The notes: generated by a model from the sequence alone, not told the origin. A DNA stretch of 64,000 nt from Mesorhizobium sp. M9A.F.Ca.ET.002.03.1.2 (GCF_003952365.1 NZ_CP034443.1:1419001-1483000); one strand, 5' to 3'; shown: positions 40,456-50,202, counted from the first letter of the stretch. Made by a program: numbers and translations.

Positions 40456-42522
40456 GTGGGAGCAAGCGTGGGAACGCACGTGGAATCCACTCGATCGAGT
40501 CTGGACGGCGCAACGGCCGGGCTTTCCGTGCGGCTGCTCGGGCCGCTGACGGTCATCCGCGACGGCGCCACGGTGCAGCTGCCGGCATCGCGCAAGCTGC
40601 GCGCGCTCGTCGCCTATCTGGCGCTTGCGCCGCATGCCGTGGGCCGCAGCCGTCTGTGCGAGCTTTTGTGGGATGTGCCGAACGATCCGCGGGGCGAGCT
40701 CCGCTGGTGCCTCAGCAAGCTTAGGGGCATTCTCGACGAACCGGATCGCCGCAGGATCGAGACGCCTGGTGACACGATCGCGCTTGATCTGAACGACAGT
40801 TTCGTCGACGCGATCGACATCGCCTCGGCTGCTGTTACAGGAATCGAGACGCTCGGTCTGGAGCGGTTGCAGGCTCTATCCGGACTGTTCGTCGGCGATT
40901 TCCTCGACGGGCTGGAGATCGATCGCAGCCCGCACTTCAACAGCTGGCTGACCGCGCAGCGCCGCCGCTTCAGATCATGCCATGCCGCCATTCTGGAACA
41001 TCTCGTCAACAATCTCCCGGCAGGTGCTGACGAGACGTCTCCGCATCTGGAAAAGTGGGTGGAACTTGCTCCGTTCGACGGACGCGCGCATGCGGCTCTT
41101 CTGGCAGGGCTTGCACGGCGCGGCCAGATCGGCGAGTGCGAGGAACATCTCGCCTCCGCGGCGGAGCTGTTTGCTTCGGAGGACCTGGATTTCGGACCCG
41201 TTCGTGAGGCATGGCGGACGATCCGCGGCGAACGGCCGGGCGCGACGCTCTGGACGCGACCAGCGCTCGTGCCCGCCGCCCCGCAAGCAGCTATTGTGCT
41301 TCCCTATTCCGATGCTGCGGCATCGCAGAAGGCTTCGCTTGCTGTGATGCCGTTTGTCGAGGAAGTCGGCATCGGCGGCGTTCGCGGCGGCCCTCGCGGT
41401 GGATTGGCCGACGGCCTCACCCACGACATCATCACCCGCCTGGCCAAGCTCAGGGACTTCTTCGTCATCGCCCGCGGCTCCGTCTTTGCGCTGGCGGAAA
41501 AAAACATCGCGCCGGAGGATGCCGGCCGGCGGCTGAACGTCGATTATGTCGCCACCGGGACCGTGCGCAGCCAGACAGGCCGCGTCGTCGTCAGCGTGGA
41601 GCTTGTCGAGGTGCGCACGGCCAGGATCGTGTGGGCCGAGACGTTCGAACGCAGGCCCGACGACATCTTTGCCGTCCTCGACGATATCGGCAACAGCATC
41701 GTCTCGTCGATCTCGACCGAGATCGAGATGGTCGAGCGCAACCGCGCCATGCTGAAAGCGCCCAACTCGCTGAATGCTTGGGAGGCCTATCATCGTGGCC
41801 TCTGGCACATGTATCGCTTCACCCGCACGGAAAACGAACTGGCCCGGCATTTCTTCGGGATAGCGCTGAAGCTGGATCCGACCTTCGCCCGTGCCTATGC
41901 CGGCCTGTCATTCACCCATTGGCAAAACGCCTTTCAGCGCTGGGGAGACCGTGACAGGGAAAGCGCGCTTGCCTTCGAGACCGCCGGCCAGAGTCTTTTG
42001 GTCGATGATCACAATCCGGCCGCGCACTGGGCCATGGGCCGGGCGCTATGGCTGCGCGGCGAGCAGGACGGGTCCCTCATCGAGCTGGAGCGGGCCGTGG
42101 ACCTCAGTCCGAACTTCGCGCTCGGCCACTACGCGCTGTCGTTTGTACACTCGCAGTCGGGTGACCCGAAAGCCGCGATCGGTTGCTCCGACCATTCGCG
42201 GCATCTGAGCCCCTTCGATCCGCTGCTGTTCGGCATGCTGGGCGCCCGCGCCATGGCGCATGTCCGCCTCGGCCAGTTTGACGAGGCGGCCGAATGGGCG
42301 CTGAAAGCCGCGGCTCGCCCCAACGCCCATGCCATCATCCTGGCGATCGCCGCGCATTGCCTTGCGTTGGCGGGACGTGTTGACGAGGCCCGCACTTTCG
42401 CGGCCACAATCCGCAAGACGCTGCCGAACTATTCAGCCGATGATTTCATCGGCACCTTCCGGTTCGAGCCGGACGCCGCGGCTCTGTTCCGACAAGGCGC
42501 CAAACGGATTGGGCTGGGGTGA
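40456..42522 (+). CDS. SARP-type regulator with TolB-like and TPR domains
   Basis: 688 residues from GTG 40456 (a GTG at 40468 is also possible; the two sit in the repeat AGCGTGGGA). Order: winged-helix DNA-binding domain at about 24-110 (LSVRLLGPLTVIRDGATVQLPASRKLRALVAYL), bacterial transcriptional activator domain at about 110-255, a TolB/FlgO-like domain at about 294-420 (SLAVMPFVEE, LADGLTHDIITRLAK, LNVDYVATGTVR), and TPR-like repeats at about 440-650. No cyclase domain. Such proteins are common in rhizobia and poorly characterised. Divergent from cysK across 206 bp. Confidence 0.84.
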   Translation: MGASVGTHVESTRSSLDGATAGLSVRLLGPLTVIRDGATVQLPASRKLRALVAYLALAPHAVGRSRLCELLWDVPNDPRGELRWCLSKLRGILDEPDRRRIETPGDTIALDLNDSFVDAIDIASAAVTGIETLGLERLQALSGLFVGDFLDGLEIDRSPHFNSWLTAQRRRFRSCHAAILEHLVNNLPAGADETSPHLEKWVELAPFDGRAHAALLAGLARRGQIGECEEHLASAAELFASEDLDFGPVREAWRTIRGERPGATLWTRPALVPAAPQAAIVLPYSDAAASQKASLAVMPFVEEVGIGGVRGGPRGGLADGLTHDIITRLAKLRDFFVIARGSVFALAEKNIAPEDAGRRLNVDYVATGTVRSQTGRVVVSVELVEVRTARIVWAETFERRPDDIFAVLDDIGNSIVSSISTEIEMVERNRAMLKAPNSLNAWEAYHRGLWHMYRFTRTENELARHFFGIALKLDPTFARAYAGLSFTHWQNAFQRWGDRDRESALAFETAGQSLLVDDHNPAAHWAMGRALWLRGEQDGSLIELERAVDLSPNFALGHYALSFVHSQSGDPKAAIGCSDHSRHLSPFDPLLFGMLGARAMAHVRLGQFDEAAEWALKAAARPNAHAIILAIAAHCLALAGRVDEARTFAATIRKTLPNYSADDFIGTFRFEPDAAALFRQGAKRIGLG

Positions 42523-42623
42523 TCCAACCCACGCCAGCCTGACCCTATTCACCAGGTCCGCGACCCTCGCCGACAACCGAACAGAAAGCCGCGCAATCGG
42601 CCAGGAAGGCCGCGTTCGTCGCA

Positions 42624-42863
42624 CTATATGCCGAGCATCGTCTTGGCTTCGTTGAGCGCAGCCTCCGACCCTGCATGATCGCCGGCCGCGTGCAATTTCT
42701 CGCCTTGGGCGCGGAGTTCTTTGACCTTGGTCATATCGGCCTCGGAGAGGGTCGCGGTCGGCAACGCCGCATCGATCGCGGCCATGATGGTCGGGCATGA
42801 ATTTGCAAAGGCTGTCGCAGGAACGACCGCCAGGAAAACCGCAAGCGAAATTGATCGTAACAT
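42624..42863 (-). CDS. Small secreted protein
   Basis: 79 residues with a signal peptide (MLRSISLAVFLAVVPATAFA, cleavage likely after FANS) and a helical mature part CPTIMAAIDAALPTATLSEADMTKVKELRAQGEKLHAAGDHAGSEAALNEAKTMLGI-like heptads. One cysteine at the mature N-terminus is not in a lipobox context. Periplasmic helical proteins of this kind are frequent in rhizobia; function unknown. Convergent with the SARP gene. Confidence 0.72.
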   Translation of the reverse strand: MLRSISLAVFLAVVPATAFANSCPTIMAAIDAALPTATLSEADMTKVKELRAQGEKLHAAGDHAGSEAALNEAKTMLGI

Positions 42864-43116
42864 GGATGTTTCTCCCTTGCCGGCTCGCGGAACGCGCCGC
42901 GTCGACGACCGGCGTGGGAATGGTACAGCTAATGCTTGGGCGTGCCAATCACGATGATGCCGCTGGGTTGACGCAAGCTGTGGTCGGCCGAGCTTTTTCT
43001 CGGGGTTTCTGAACTTTCATCACGGCTGGTCGCCACCAATATCGTCACGCCCAAAAGCCGACGCCAGGTTCGCGGCAATCGTCAGACCGGCCGCAAAATT
43101 CCTCGACCAGAACGGG

Positions 43117-43446
43117 TCACGTGGGCTCAACGGATTTGACATTGCCTTCGGTATCCACAAGGCAGCTTGTCTTCTTGCCGCTGGCATCGAGTTCGACCTG
43201 ATAGGTTTTGGAATCGAGCTTGCTCGATGAAACCGGAAGGATCTTCGTGCTGTCGGCGCCGCTCGCCTTGGCGACCGCGTTGGCGCAAAGAAGCTGAAGG
43301 TCCGCCGGGGCGGTCTCGACCTGGGTCCTGGACATCTGGTCCTGAGGAGGCGGCGGCGGCGCGCTGACGCAAGCGCCCAGGGCCCCAACCAAGAATCCAA
43401 TTGCTGTTGCCCGGATCGAAGTTCTCACTGCACGTTTTACCGACAT
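43117..43446 (-). CDS. Small lipoprotein
   Basis: 109 residues from ATG 43446, with GGAGAGGGA upstream. Signal peptide and lipobox GALGAC, then a proline-rich linker (SAPPPPPQDQ) and a small domain with two cysteines (LLCANAVAKASG; KTSCLVDTEGNVKSVEP) ending in a PepSY-like strand pattern. It lies 26 bp after the L,D-transpeptidase gene on the same strand and is probably cotranscribed. Alternative ATG at 43476. Confidence 0.72.
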   Translation of the reverse strand: MSVKRAVRTSIRATAIGFLVGALGACVSAPPPPPQDQMSRTQVETAPADLQLLCANAVAKASGADSTKILPVSSSKLDSKTYQVELDASGKKTSCLVDTEGNVKSVEPT

Positions 43447-43472
43447 TGCTTGGTCCCTCTCCGAATGCCGCT

Positions 43473-44165
43473 TCATACACCCTTGTAAAGGGCCGCCCCC
43501 TGCATGAGAACGATGACCTTGGCTCCAACCTTGACGCGGGATGCGAGATCGGTGATGTCGTCGTTCCTCATCCGGATACACCCTGATGACACGTCGAGCC
43601 CGATCGTCCAGGGCTCCGGCGTGCCGTGTATCCGGTAGATCGTGTCCTGGTCGCGCTCATACAGATAGAGCGCCCTGGCGCCGAGCGGATTGTCAGGCCC
43701 TCCCGGCATGCCTCCCGCATGTTTGACCGCATTCGGATCACGAGCGACCATTTCGGCCGGAGGCGTCCAGGTCGGCCATTCCGCCATGCGGCCGACGCGC
43801 ACGATGCCGGCCCATCCAAACCCTTCCCGGCCCACGCCGATACCGTAGCGCATGGCCTGCTGACCCGGCTGCACAAGGTAGAGAAAATGCTGGTTGCCAT
43901 CGATGATGATCGTACCGGGCACTTCCGCAGTGCGGAACTTGACCATCTGCGGGCGAAACGCTTCGGGCACTTCGTTATGCGCGGCATAGTATTTGCGCGC
44001 CTTGGTACGGTCGTAGTCCACCCATTTGTGGGTTTTCGGATCGAAAACCTGTGTTCCCGCAGCCAGCGCCGCCACCGCGACAAGACCGAACGCTACCGCG
44101 ACAATTGCCGTGAGGGAGCTCCGCTGGAGAGCGGCGTGTTTCACAATCATCAGCTTTCCGGTCAT
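43473..44165 (-). CDS. L,D-transpeptidase (ErfK/YbiS/YcfS/YnhG)
   Basis: Periplasmic enzyme that forms 3-3 peptidoglycan crosslinks or attaches proteins to peptidoglycan. 230 residues from ATG 44165, with an N-terminal signal-anchor (SLTAIVAVAFGLVAVAALAAG). The YkuD domain has HFLYLVQPGQQAMRYGIGVGREGFGW, the His of YRIHGTPEPWTIG and the catalytic Cys in DVSSGCIRMRNDDI. It overlaps the upstream binding-protein gene by 4 bp, an unusual pairing. Confidence 0.9.
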   Translation of the reverse strand: MTGKLMIVKHAALQRSSLTAIVAVAFGLVAVAALAAGTQVFDPKTHKWVDYDRTKARKYYAAHNEVPEAFRPQMVKFRTAEVPGTIIIDGNQHFLYLVQPGQQAMRYGIGVGREGFGWAGIVRVGRMAEWPTWTPPAEMVARDPNAVKHAGGMPGGPDNPLGARALYLYERDQDTIYRIHGTPEPWTIGLDVSSGCIRMRNDDITDLASRVKVGAKVIVLMQGAALYKGV

Positions 44166-45133
44166 GGATTTGCCCACCCGTGCACCCGAGCGCCTTGCGC
44201 GGCAACCCATTGTTTGGCGTATTCGTAAGGGTCCTGACGCTCCACCTGGAGCGCGTAACTCATCTTCGTGACGTCCTCGGGCTTGAGGTCGACCTGTTCC
44301 AGGAACTCTACCACCTTAGGATATTTTTTGCGCAGTGAGGTGGCGTAAGCGACATGGAAATGTGCGGTATTCCATGACACTGGCGCGCTGGACTTCGAGA
44401 CCCAGAGCGGGTCCTCGGAAGGCAGCACGATCTTCCACTTTGCCGGGTCAAAAGGCGGCTCGGTAAGCCGGACAATGTCGTGCAGTTTAAACACGTGATG
44501 CGGCGCGTAGCAGGCGAACACCATTGGATGATCCGTGGCGACAGCGGCATCGACAGCCGCCATTCCGGCATCTTCCGGCGTCTCCAGCAATGTCATTGTC
44601 TTGGCATAGCCATAGCTGTTGGCGCGGACGCGCTCGATAGCCGTTGAGGACCAACCCTCAGCGCCAATCCAGAGTTCCCCACGTCCGTCCCGATCAGTGT
44701 CCAACGCGGTAGTCTTGCGCGGGTCGGTGAGATCCGAAATGTCACGAATCCCAAATTTGTCGGCAGTTTCGCGGGTAGCGCATATGCCTTGCCATGCCGG
44801 CACCCCGATGGGACTGATGGCTACCGTGCCGGCACCGTCGACATACTTCTTCACCAGGTTGTCCAGGTTGGGCAGCCAGATTTCGGGATGAATATCCACC
44901 TCGCCCGAATCGAGGCCGGCAAAGGCAATAAGCGTTCCCATCTCGCGCACATCAGCATCGAGCCCGAACTGTTCCTTCAGGCTGACCTTGAGAATGTTTG
45001 CCGTCGCCTGGCCCGACGGCCAGTTCGGCATTGCAATGACGAGATCGGCCGCGTGGACCGGGATGTTTACCGCCAGCCACGTCAAAGCCGCCAGCGACAT
45101 TTTCCGCAGGCACTGCCGAAATCGGTTGTGCAT
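44162..45133 (-). CDS. Glycine betaine-type ABC substrate-binding protein (ProX-like)
   Basis: 323 residues from ATG 45133 with GGGGAAAG upstream. Sec signal peptide (CLRKMSLAALTWLAVNIPVHA) and an OpuAC/ProX domain: ADLVIAMPNWPSGQATANILK, GEVDIHPEIWLPN, EGWSSTAIERVRANSYGY and HHVFKLHDIVRL. Aromatic residues in W-rich positions fit a quaternary amine pocket. No permease or ATPase gene adjoins, so it is an orphan receptor here. Its stop overlaps the L,D-transpeptidase start, which implies coordinated synthesis. Confidence 0.86.
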   Translation of the reverse strand: MHNRFRQCLRKMSLAALTWLAVNIPVHAADLVIAMPNWPSGQATANILKVSLKEQFGLDADVREMGTLIAFAGLDSGEVDIHPEIWLPNLDNLVKKYVDGAGTVAISPIGVPAWQGICATRETADKFGIRDISDLTDPRKTTALDTDRDGRGELWIGAEGWSSTAIERVRANSYGYAKTMTLLETPEDAGMAAVDAAVATDHPMVFACYAPHHVFKLHDIVRLTEPPFDPAKWKIVLPSEDPLWVSKSSAPVSWNTAHFHVAYATSLRKKYPKVVEFLEQVDLKPEDVTKMSYALQVERQDPYEYAKQWVAAQGARVHGWANP

Positions 45134-45586
45134 TTTCTTTCCCCTCGCTTCGGTGCTGAAATGAATCGGGACGGGAACAATCTGTCGCGGCAAGCACCGG
45201 GTTGTGACACCAGTGCCATCTTCTGACGGCAACTGCTGAAGGTGCGGCAGTGCATTCGCCAAAGAGAGCGCCGTCACGTGCCGCCCCTGCACGCTACCCG
45301 ATGACACACCGTCTGGGAAGACGCTCACAACGCGGCCGCCGCGCCCAACTTTCAAAATGTCGGCGGGCACACGCCCTACGAACTGTAAGTGGCTTCCGCA
45401 TTAGGACGCCTGATGGCCTTCGGACTCCTCGTTTTGATTTGCGTCAATGTGACCTTCATCCACAGGGAAGACTGTGGCGCGGAAGGGGTTGAGCTGGCCA
45501 GGACGCATTTTCCCAGCCCCACTCCCTCGCGGATTTATCCTGGAGCCGGCGCGACAAATGCCTCGAACATGCGATCTCCAAAGGTC
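45134..45586. other. Divergent promoter region
   Basis: 453 bp between the binding-protein gene and the ABC ATPase gene. It contains an FNR/FixK-type box at 45434-45447, described separately. A coding frame upstream of the ATPase ATG stays open from 45389, but its N-terminal translation has no ribosome site and is not ABC-like. I see no repeat here. Confidence 0.45.
45434..45447. promoter_or_regulatory. FNR/FixK-type anaerobox
   Basis: TTGAT-TTGC-GTCAA fits the TTGA-N6-TCAA consensus bound by FnrN/FixK regulators in rhizobia, with 9 of 10 matches to TTGAT-N4-ATCAA. It is 140 bp upstream of the exporter ATPase ATG. If it acts at -41.5, transcription would start near 45482. Confidence 0.55.
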
Positions 45587-46294
45587 ATGGCTGACCCCGT
45601 CTTTAGCGCTATAGCGCTGACCAAAACTTACACCTCGGGTGAGACACAGGTGCTTGCCCTGCGCGCGCTGGACCTGGAAATATTCGCTGGAGAAGTGGTC
45701 GTTCTGCTCGGCCCGTCAGGCAGCGGCAAGTCGACCCTGCTCAATATCATGGGCGGGCTCGACCATGCTACGAGCGGTCAGCTGTTCTTCAGGGATCAGG
45801 AGTTGAGCAACCTCGACGATCGGGAGTTGACCGCCTATCGACGACAGCATGTCGGCTTCGTGTTCCAGTTCTACAATCTGATCCCCAGCCTGACAGCCTA
45901 TGAAAACGTCTTACTGGTTACCGAGATCTCCGATCATCCGATGCGTCCCGACGAAGCTCTCGCGCTCGTCGGGCTTGAGGCGCGGATGCACCACTTCCCG
46001 GCACAGCTCTCGGGCGGCGAACAGCAACGCGTGGCTATTGCCCGGGCGATAGCCAAACGGCCTGAGGTGCTGCTCTGCGATGAGCCTACCGGCGCCCTGG
46101 ATTCCAAGACAGGCATTCGCGTGATCGAGGCACTGCTGGGCATCAATGCGCAGCTTGGCACCACGGTCCTCATCATAACGCACAACGCCAGCATCCAGGA
46201 CGTCGCCGACCGCGTGCTGTTCTTCGCCGACGGTCAAATCTCGAGAATTCACAGGAACGAGGCGCGCCGGGCTGCCGCCGAGCTTGTCTGGTGA
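45587..46294 (+). CDS. ABC transporter ATP-binding protein (MacB/LolD type)
   Basis: About 235 residues from ATG 45587 ([15 protein letters not shown]); ATG 45569 is an alternative. Walker [11 protein letters not shown]-loop [10 protein letters not shown], signature [14 protein letters not shown], Walker [13 protein letters not shown] and the switch His in ITHNASIQD are all intact. This subfamily powers FtsX-like permeases rather than import. It overlaps the permease gene by 4 bp and forms a three-gene unit with the permease and a periplasmic adaptor. Confidence 0.92.
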   Translation: MADPVFSAIALTKTYTSGETQVLALRALDLEIFAGEVVVLLGPSGSGKSTLLNIMGGLDHATSGQLFFRDQELSNLDDRELTAYRRQHVGFVFQFYNLIPSLTAYENVLLVTEISDHPMRPDEALALVGLEARMHHFPAQLSGGEQQRVAIARAIAKRPEVLLCDEPTGALDSKTGIRVIEALLGINAQLGTTVLIITHNASIQDVADRVLFFADGQISRIHRNEARRAAAELVW

Positions 46295-48660
46295 TCCTGA
46301 TGCGCGCGCTGGATGTCAAGCTCTTTCGCGATCTTGTACGGCTGTGGGCCCAGGCGCTTGCGATCGCTCTCGTCATTGCCGGCGGGGTGTCCACAGTGGT
46401 TCTTGCTGTCGGCTCCCTGCGGTCTCTGGAGGAAACCCGAATTGCTTATTACGAGAGGCACCAATTCGCCGATGTCTTTGCGTTGGTCAGGCGTGCGCCG
46501 AAGACGCTGCTCACTCAAATTGCGGAAATCCCCGGAGTTGCTGCCGTGCAAGGGCGCATCGCCAAATTGGCCCTGCTCGATATTCCTCAGTTTCGCGAGC
46601 CTGCAACGGGACAATTCATTTCGCTGACTGAGGACGGTCAGCCCGCGCTCAACCGGCTGTACATGCGGGCAGGCCGGATGCCCGAGCCTGGGCGAGGCGA
46701 TGAGGTTGTCGTCACCGAGGGCTTTGCCAAGGCACATGCTTTCAAGCCGGGGTCGCACTTCGCCGCCATTCTCAACGGCCGCAAGCGCGACCTCGTCGTC
46801 GTGGGTATCGCGCTCTCGCCGGAATATATCTACGCCATAGGGCCGGGCGACCGAATGCCGGACGAGCGCCGCTTTGCCATCGTCTGGATGTCTGAAAAGG
46901 CGCTCGCCAGCGTCTACGACCTGAACGGCGCATTTTCTTCGGTCACTCTCAAGCTGATGCGGGACGCCTCGGAAGGCGAGGTCATCACGCGCCTCGACGC
47001 GTTGCTCGACCGCTACGGCGGACAAGCGGCATATGGGCGCAAGGATCAGACCTCACACGCCTTTCTGGAACACGGGCTCGACATGCTCAGGAATATGAGC
47101 CGCACGCTGCCACCGATCTTTCTTTTGGTGGCAGCATTCCTGATCAACGTGACGCTTAGCCGGATCGTCGCGCTCGAACGCGAACAAATCGGGCTGCTGA
47201 AGGCGCTTGGCTATCGGAACGCCGCCGTCGCCTGGCATTACATCAAACTCATCATCGTGATTGTCATGATCGGCGTCGTCATCGGCAGTGCGGCTGGAAC
47301 GTGGCTGGGCACTTTCGTAACAGAGATGTATGGCGACTTTTATCGGTTCCCATTCCTGGTTTTCGTCCAGAGCCCGGATGTCTACGTCGCGGCCGCGGTG
47401 CTGAGCTTTGGAGCCGCGATCATCGGTGCGGTGCGTGTGTTGCGCGATATCGTGAGGTTGCCGCCCGCCGTTGCGATGCAGGCGCCCGCTCCGCCTCGCT
47501 TCCGCCGTCTCCTGCCCGCGACCTTTGCTATCCGCAACGTCCTTTCACAACCGGCTGTGATGATGGTGCGCAACATCAGCGGCCATCCGATCAGGGCGAT
47601 GTTTACGATAGCGGGCATGTCGCTGGCGACGGGAATCCTGATCGCCTCGCTTTTCCTCAACGGCACCATGGAGGCGTTGATCGATGTGACTTATTTCATG
47701 TCCGACCGCCAGGACGCCACTGTCAGCTTTGTCGAACGGCGCCCGCTGAAAGCAGTCAATCAAATCGCGCGGCTGCCCGGTATTCTCGCGGCGGAGCCTT
47801 TTCGGGAAGTTCCCGTTCGCATACGGAATGGAAACATCGAGCGTCGGATCATGATCAGCGGAAGACCGCGCGATGCTGACCTCAACAGGATCATCGACAC
47901 TGACCTGCATCCCGTGCTTCCCGAGACTGGCTTGGCGATTTCGAGTTGGCTCGCGCAGATTCTCGGGACACAGGTCGGCGATTTCGTCGAAATCGATTTG
48001 CTAGAAGGGCAGCGACGGACCGTCTCGCTTCCCGTGACCGCGTTGGTCGAGGACTATTTCGGCATTCAGGGAATGATGCATTTTGATGCCCTGGCTCGCT
48101 TAATGCGGGAGGCGCCGGCCGTCAACAGCGTGAGCGTAAGCCTCGATGCGAACGAGCGTGACCGACTTTACGACGCTATCAAGAGCATGCCGATGGTCAG
48201 TGGCATGGCCTTGCAACGCGTATCGCTTGCGAACTTCCGTGATGCATTGGCGGTGTTGGTGACCACGATGGCAAACATATACACGGGGCTCGCGGCCGTT
48301 ATCGCCTTCGGTGTCGTTTACAACAGCGCAAGAATCTCACTTTCCGAACGCGCGCGCGAGTTGGCCAGCCTGCGTGTCCTCGGCTTCACCCGGGGAGAAG
48401 TGTTGCGAATTCTGCTCCTCGAACTGGCCGTGTTGACGTTGCTTGCGCAGCCGCCGGGATGGGCCGTCGGCTACGGCCTCGCCTGGACATTGCAAACAAA
48501 AATGGCCGGCGAGTTGATGCGGACTCGTTTGGTCGTGGAGCATTCCACCTATGTACTTGCCAGCGCGATGGTGATTGCCGCGGCACTGTTCTCCGCGCTC
48601 GTCGTACGTCGGCGGATCAACCAGCTCGACCTTGTCACCGTTCTCAAGACGCGAGATTGA
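46291..48660 (+). CDS. ABC transporter permease, FtsX/MacB-like duplicated
   Basis: About 789 residues from GTG 46291 (or ATG 46300). An N-terminal transmembrane helix ([21 protein letters not shown]), a large periplasmic loop, a first FtsX core ([35 protein letters not shown]), then a second copy ([21 protein letters not shown] ... [44 protein letters not shown]). Eight or so helices, typical of the two-FtsX-domain permeases. It acts with the ATPase before it and the adaptor after it; substrate unknown. Confidence 0.88.
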   Translation: MILMRALDVKLFRDLVRLWAQALAIALVIAGGVSTVVLAVGSLRSLEETRIAYYERHQFADVFALVRRAPKTLLTQIAEIPGVAAVQGRIAKLALLDIPQFREPATGQFISLTEDGQPALNRLYMRAGRMPEPGRGDEVVVTEGFAKAHAFKPGSHFAAILNGRKRDLVVVGIALSPEYIYAIGPGDRMPDERRFAIVWMSEKALASVYDLNGAFSSVTLKLMRDASEGEVITRLDALLDRYGGQAAYGRKDQTSHAFLEHGLDMLRNMSRTLPPIFLLVAAFLINVTLSRIVALEREQIGLLKALGYRNAAVAWHYIKLIIVIVMIGVVIGSAAGTWLGTFVTEMYGDFYRFPFLVFVQSPDVYVAAAVLSFGAAIIGAVRVLRDIVRLPPAVAMQAPAPPRFRRLLPATFAIRNVLSQPAVMMVRNISGHPIRAMFTIAGMSLATGILIASLFLNGTMEALIDVTYFMSDRQDATVSFVERRPLKAVNQIARLPGILAAEPFREVPVRIRNGNIERRIMISGRPRDADLNRIIDTDLHPVLPETGLAISSWLAQILGTQVGDFVEIDLLEGQRRTVSLPVTALVEDYFGIQGMMHFDALARLMREAPAVNSVSVSLDANERDRLYDAIKSMPMVSGMALQRVSLANFRDALAVLVTTMANIYTGLAAVIAFGVVYNSARISLSERARELASLRVLGFTRGEVLRILLLELAVLTLLAQPPGWAVGYGLAWTLQTKMAGELMRTRLVVEHSTYVLASAMVIAAALFSALVVRRRINQLDLVTVLKTRD

Positions 48661-48663
48661 ACC

Positions 48664-49878
48664 ATGCGCACGATCTGGATGAAGCGAACGGTGGGGGCCA
48701 TGGCCTTGGGTGCTTTGGCAGCTGCCGCGGTCTGGTTCGCATGGCCACGGCCGATCGTGGTGGATCTGGCGACGGCGACAGAAGGTCCCATGGAGGTCAC
48801 GATCGACGACGAGGCCAAGACGCGCGTCCGCCACGTCTATACGGTATCCGCGCCAACCCTGGGAAAAGTCCTGCGAATCTCCCCGCCTCGCCATGTCGGG
48901 GATCAGGTTGCCGTGGACGAGACGGTGGCGGTGATGCAGCCGACCGTACCGAGCTTCCACGATGCCCGCACGCACGAGGAGCTGCAGGCGGCGCTGGCGG
49001 CCACCGAAGCGGCAATGACGCTTTCGGAAGCCGAAGCTCGCCGGATCGAGGCGGCGCTCAAATTTTCGCGCACGGAGCTTCAGCGGGCGGAGGCGCTCGC
49101 CCGCACCGACGCGATCTCGGTCAAAGTTTTGGACAGGGCGAGATTCGACGTCGAAACCAATGAAGCTGCGTTGGCAAGCGCCAAAGCGCAAGTCGAGGTA
49201 CGGCGCAACGAGCGCTCAAGCGTTGCGGCCCGGCTCAGCGAACCGTCGGGCGCCATCCCGCAATCGAATCCCGCCTGCTGTATCCAGCTACGCGCCCCAA
49301 TGAACGGCAGCATCCTGAAGATCATTCAGGAGAGCGAGGGCGTAGTGCAAGCAGGCGCCCCGTTGATCGAGATCGGCGATCCGCGCGACCTCGAGATCGT
49401 CGCCGACCTTCTGTCGACCGACGCTGTCCGGATCAAGCCCGGCGCACCGGTCCGGATCGATGGCTGGGGCGGATCACCCATCCGTGGCCAGGTGACACGG
49501 GTGGACCCGGCGGGGTTCGTCAAGGTCTCCGCACTCGGTATCGAGGAACAAAGGGTCCGCACGATCATCGATTTCGTCGATTCTCCCGAAGCGTGGCCGT
49601 CGCTCGGTCACGATTACCGCGTGATCGTGCATGTCACGATCTGGAATGCGGAAGACGTGCTGACGGTGCCGGTGGCGGCTCTGTTCCGAAAGGGGGAGGA
49701 CTGGGCGGTCTTCGCGGTCACGGATGGTCGTGCACGGGCAACGATCGTAACGGTCGGTCAGCGAAACAACCGGACGGCAGAGGTTCGGTCGGGCCTTGCC
49801 GCGGGCGATCGCGTGGTGCTGCACCCGAGTGACAGGGTCACGGACGGCGTGACCGTAGCCCAGCGTGAGGTACGATAA
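48664..49878 (+). CDS. Periplasmic adaptor (HlyD/RND family)
   Basis: 404 residues with an N-terminal membrane anchor (TVGAMALGALAAAAVWFAWPRP). A lipoyl-like half (GKVLRISPPRHVGDQVAVDETVAVMQP), a coiled-coil hairpin at about 100-200 (EELQAALAATEAAMTLSEAEARRIEAALKF), the second lipoyl half (LRAPMNGSILKIIQESEGVVQAGAPLIEIGD) and a beta-barrel. It starts 3 bp after the permease stop. It should link the ABC exporter to an outer-membrane channel or present substrate in the periplasm; no TolC gene is nearby. Confidence 0.9.
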   Translation: MRTIWMKRTVGAMALGALAAAAVWFAWPRPIVVDLATATEGPMEVTIDDEAKTRVRHVYTVSAPTLGKVLRISPPRHVGDQVAVDETVAVMQPTVPSFHDARTHEELQAALAATEAAMTLSEAEARRIEAALKFSRTELQRAEALARTDAISVKVLDRARFDVETNEAALASAKAQVEVRRNERSSVAARLSEPSGAIPQSNPACCIQLRAPMNGSILKIIQESEGVVQAGAPLIEIGDPRDLEIVADLLSTDAVRIKPGAPVRIDGWGGSPIRGQVTRVDPAGFVKVSALGIEEQRVRTIIDFVDSPEAWPSLGHDYRVIVHVTIWNAEDVLTVPVAALFRKGEDWAVFAVTDGRARATIVTVGQRNNRTAEVRSGLAAGDRVVLHPSDRVTDGVTVAQREVR

Positions 49879-49882
49879 CGAA

Positions 49883-49904
49883 AAAGCCCGGCGAACCGGG
49901 CTTT
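49883..49904 (+). terminator. Intrinsic terminator after the exporter operon
   Basis: AAAGCCCGG (49883-49891), loop CGAA, CCGGGCTTT (49896-49904), followed by CCTT. It starts 5 bp after the adaptor stop. An A run on its left means it could also act on minus-strand transcription through the tRNA gene. Confidence 0.82.
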
Positions 49905-49948
49905 CCTTGAGGCTGCCAGACCTTGTCGAACGGTCCGAAACAGCAATT

Positions 49949-50033
49949 TGGTGCCCAGAAGAGGACTCGAACCTCCACTCCTTGCGGAACACGGACCTGA
50001 ACCGTGCGCGTCTACCAATTCCGCCATCTGGGC
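49949..50033 (-). tRNA. tRNA-Leu (anticodon CAG)
   Basis: 85 bases including the encoded CCA. The acceptor stem GCCCAG pairs with CTGGGC, the D-arm is GGCGGAATTGGTAGACGC, the anticodon loop TTCAGGT has CAG at 49997-49999 (plus-strand CTG), the long variable arm fits a class II tRNA, and the T-loop is GGTTCGAGTCC. It reads CUG codons. It stands alone between the exporter operon and gpmA. Confidence 0.96.
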
Positions 50034-50083
50034 TGGTGCGGGCTCTTTAGGCGGGCAAAGGGTGAGTGTCAACGCGCTTTTTA

Positions 50084-50174
50084 GAGCATGATCCCGAACC
50101 GAAGGTCCTCGTCATCGAAACGTGGGAACCGGTTTTTGCTTTCTCTGACCTGCGGTTCGGAAAAGATCATGCTC
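50084..50174. repeat. Rhizobial GAGCATGATC palindromic repeat
   Basis: Arms GAGCATGATC (50084-50093) and GATCATGCTC (50165-50174), with inner CCGAACC/GGTTCGG and GTGGGAACCGGTTTTT. This is the familiar element found in many copies in Mesorhizobium and Rhizobium chromosomes. It lies between the tRNA gene and the gpmA stop. Confidence 0.78.
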
Positions 50175-50202
50175 AATCAAGGAACACATTCCGCTCGCCG
50201 GT

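Noticed and set aside
42523..49948. Genomic island inserted at the tRNA-Leu(CAG) 3' end
   Set aside because: The tRNA gene points its 3' end to this region and some genes here look slightly less GC-rich, but I find no integrase, no repeated tRNA end and no mobility genes.
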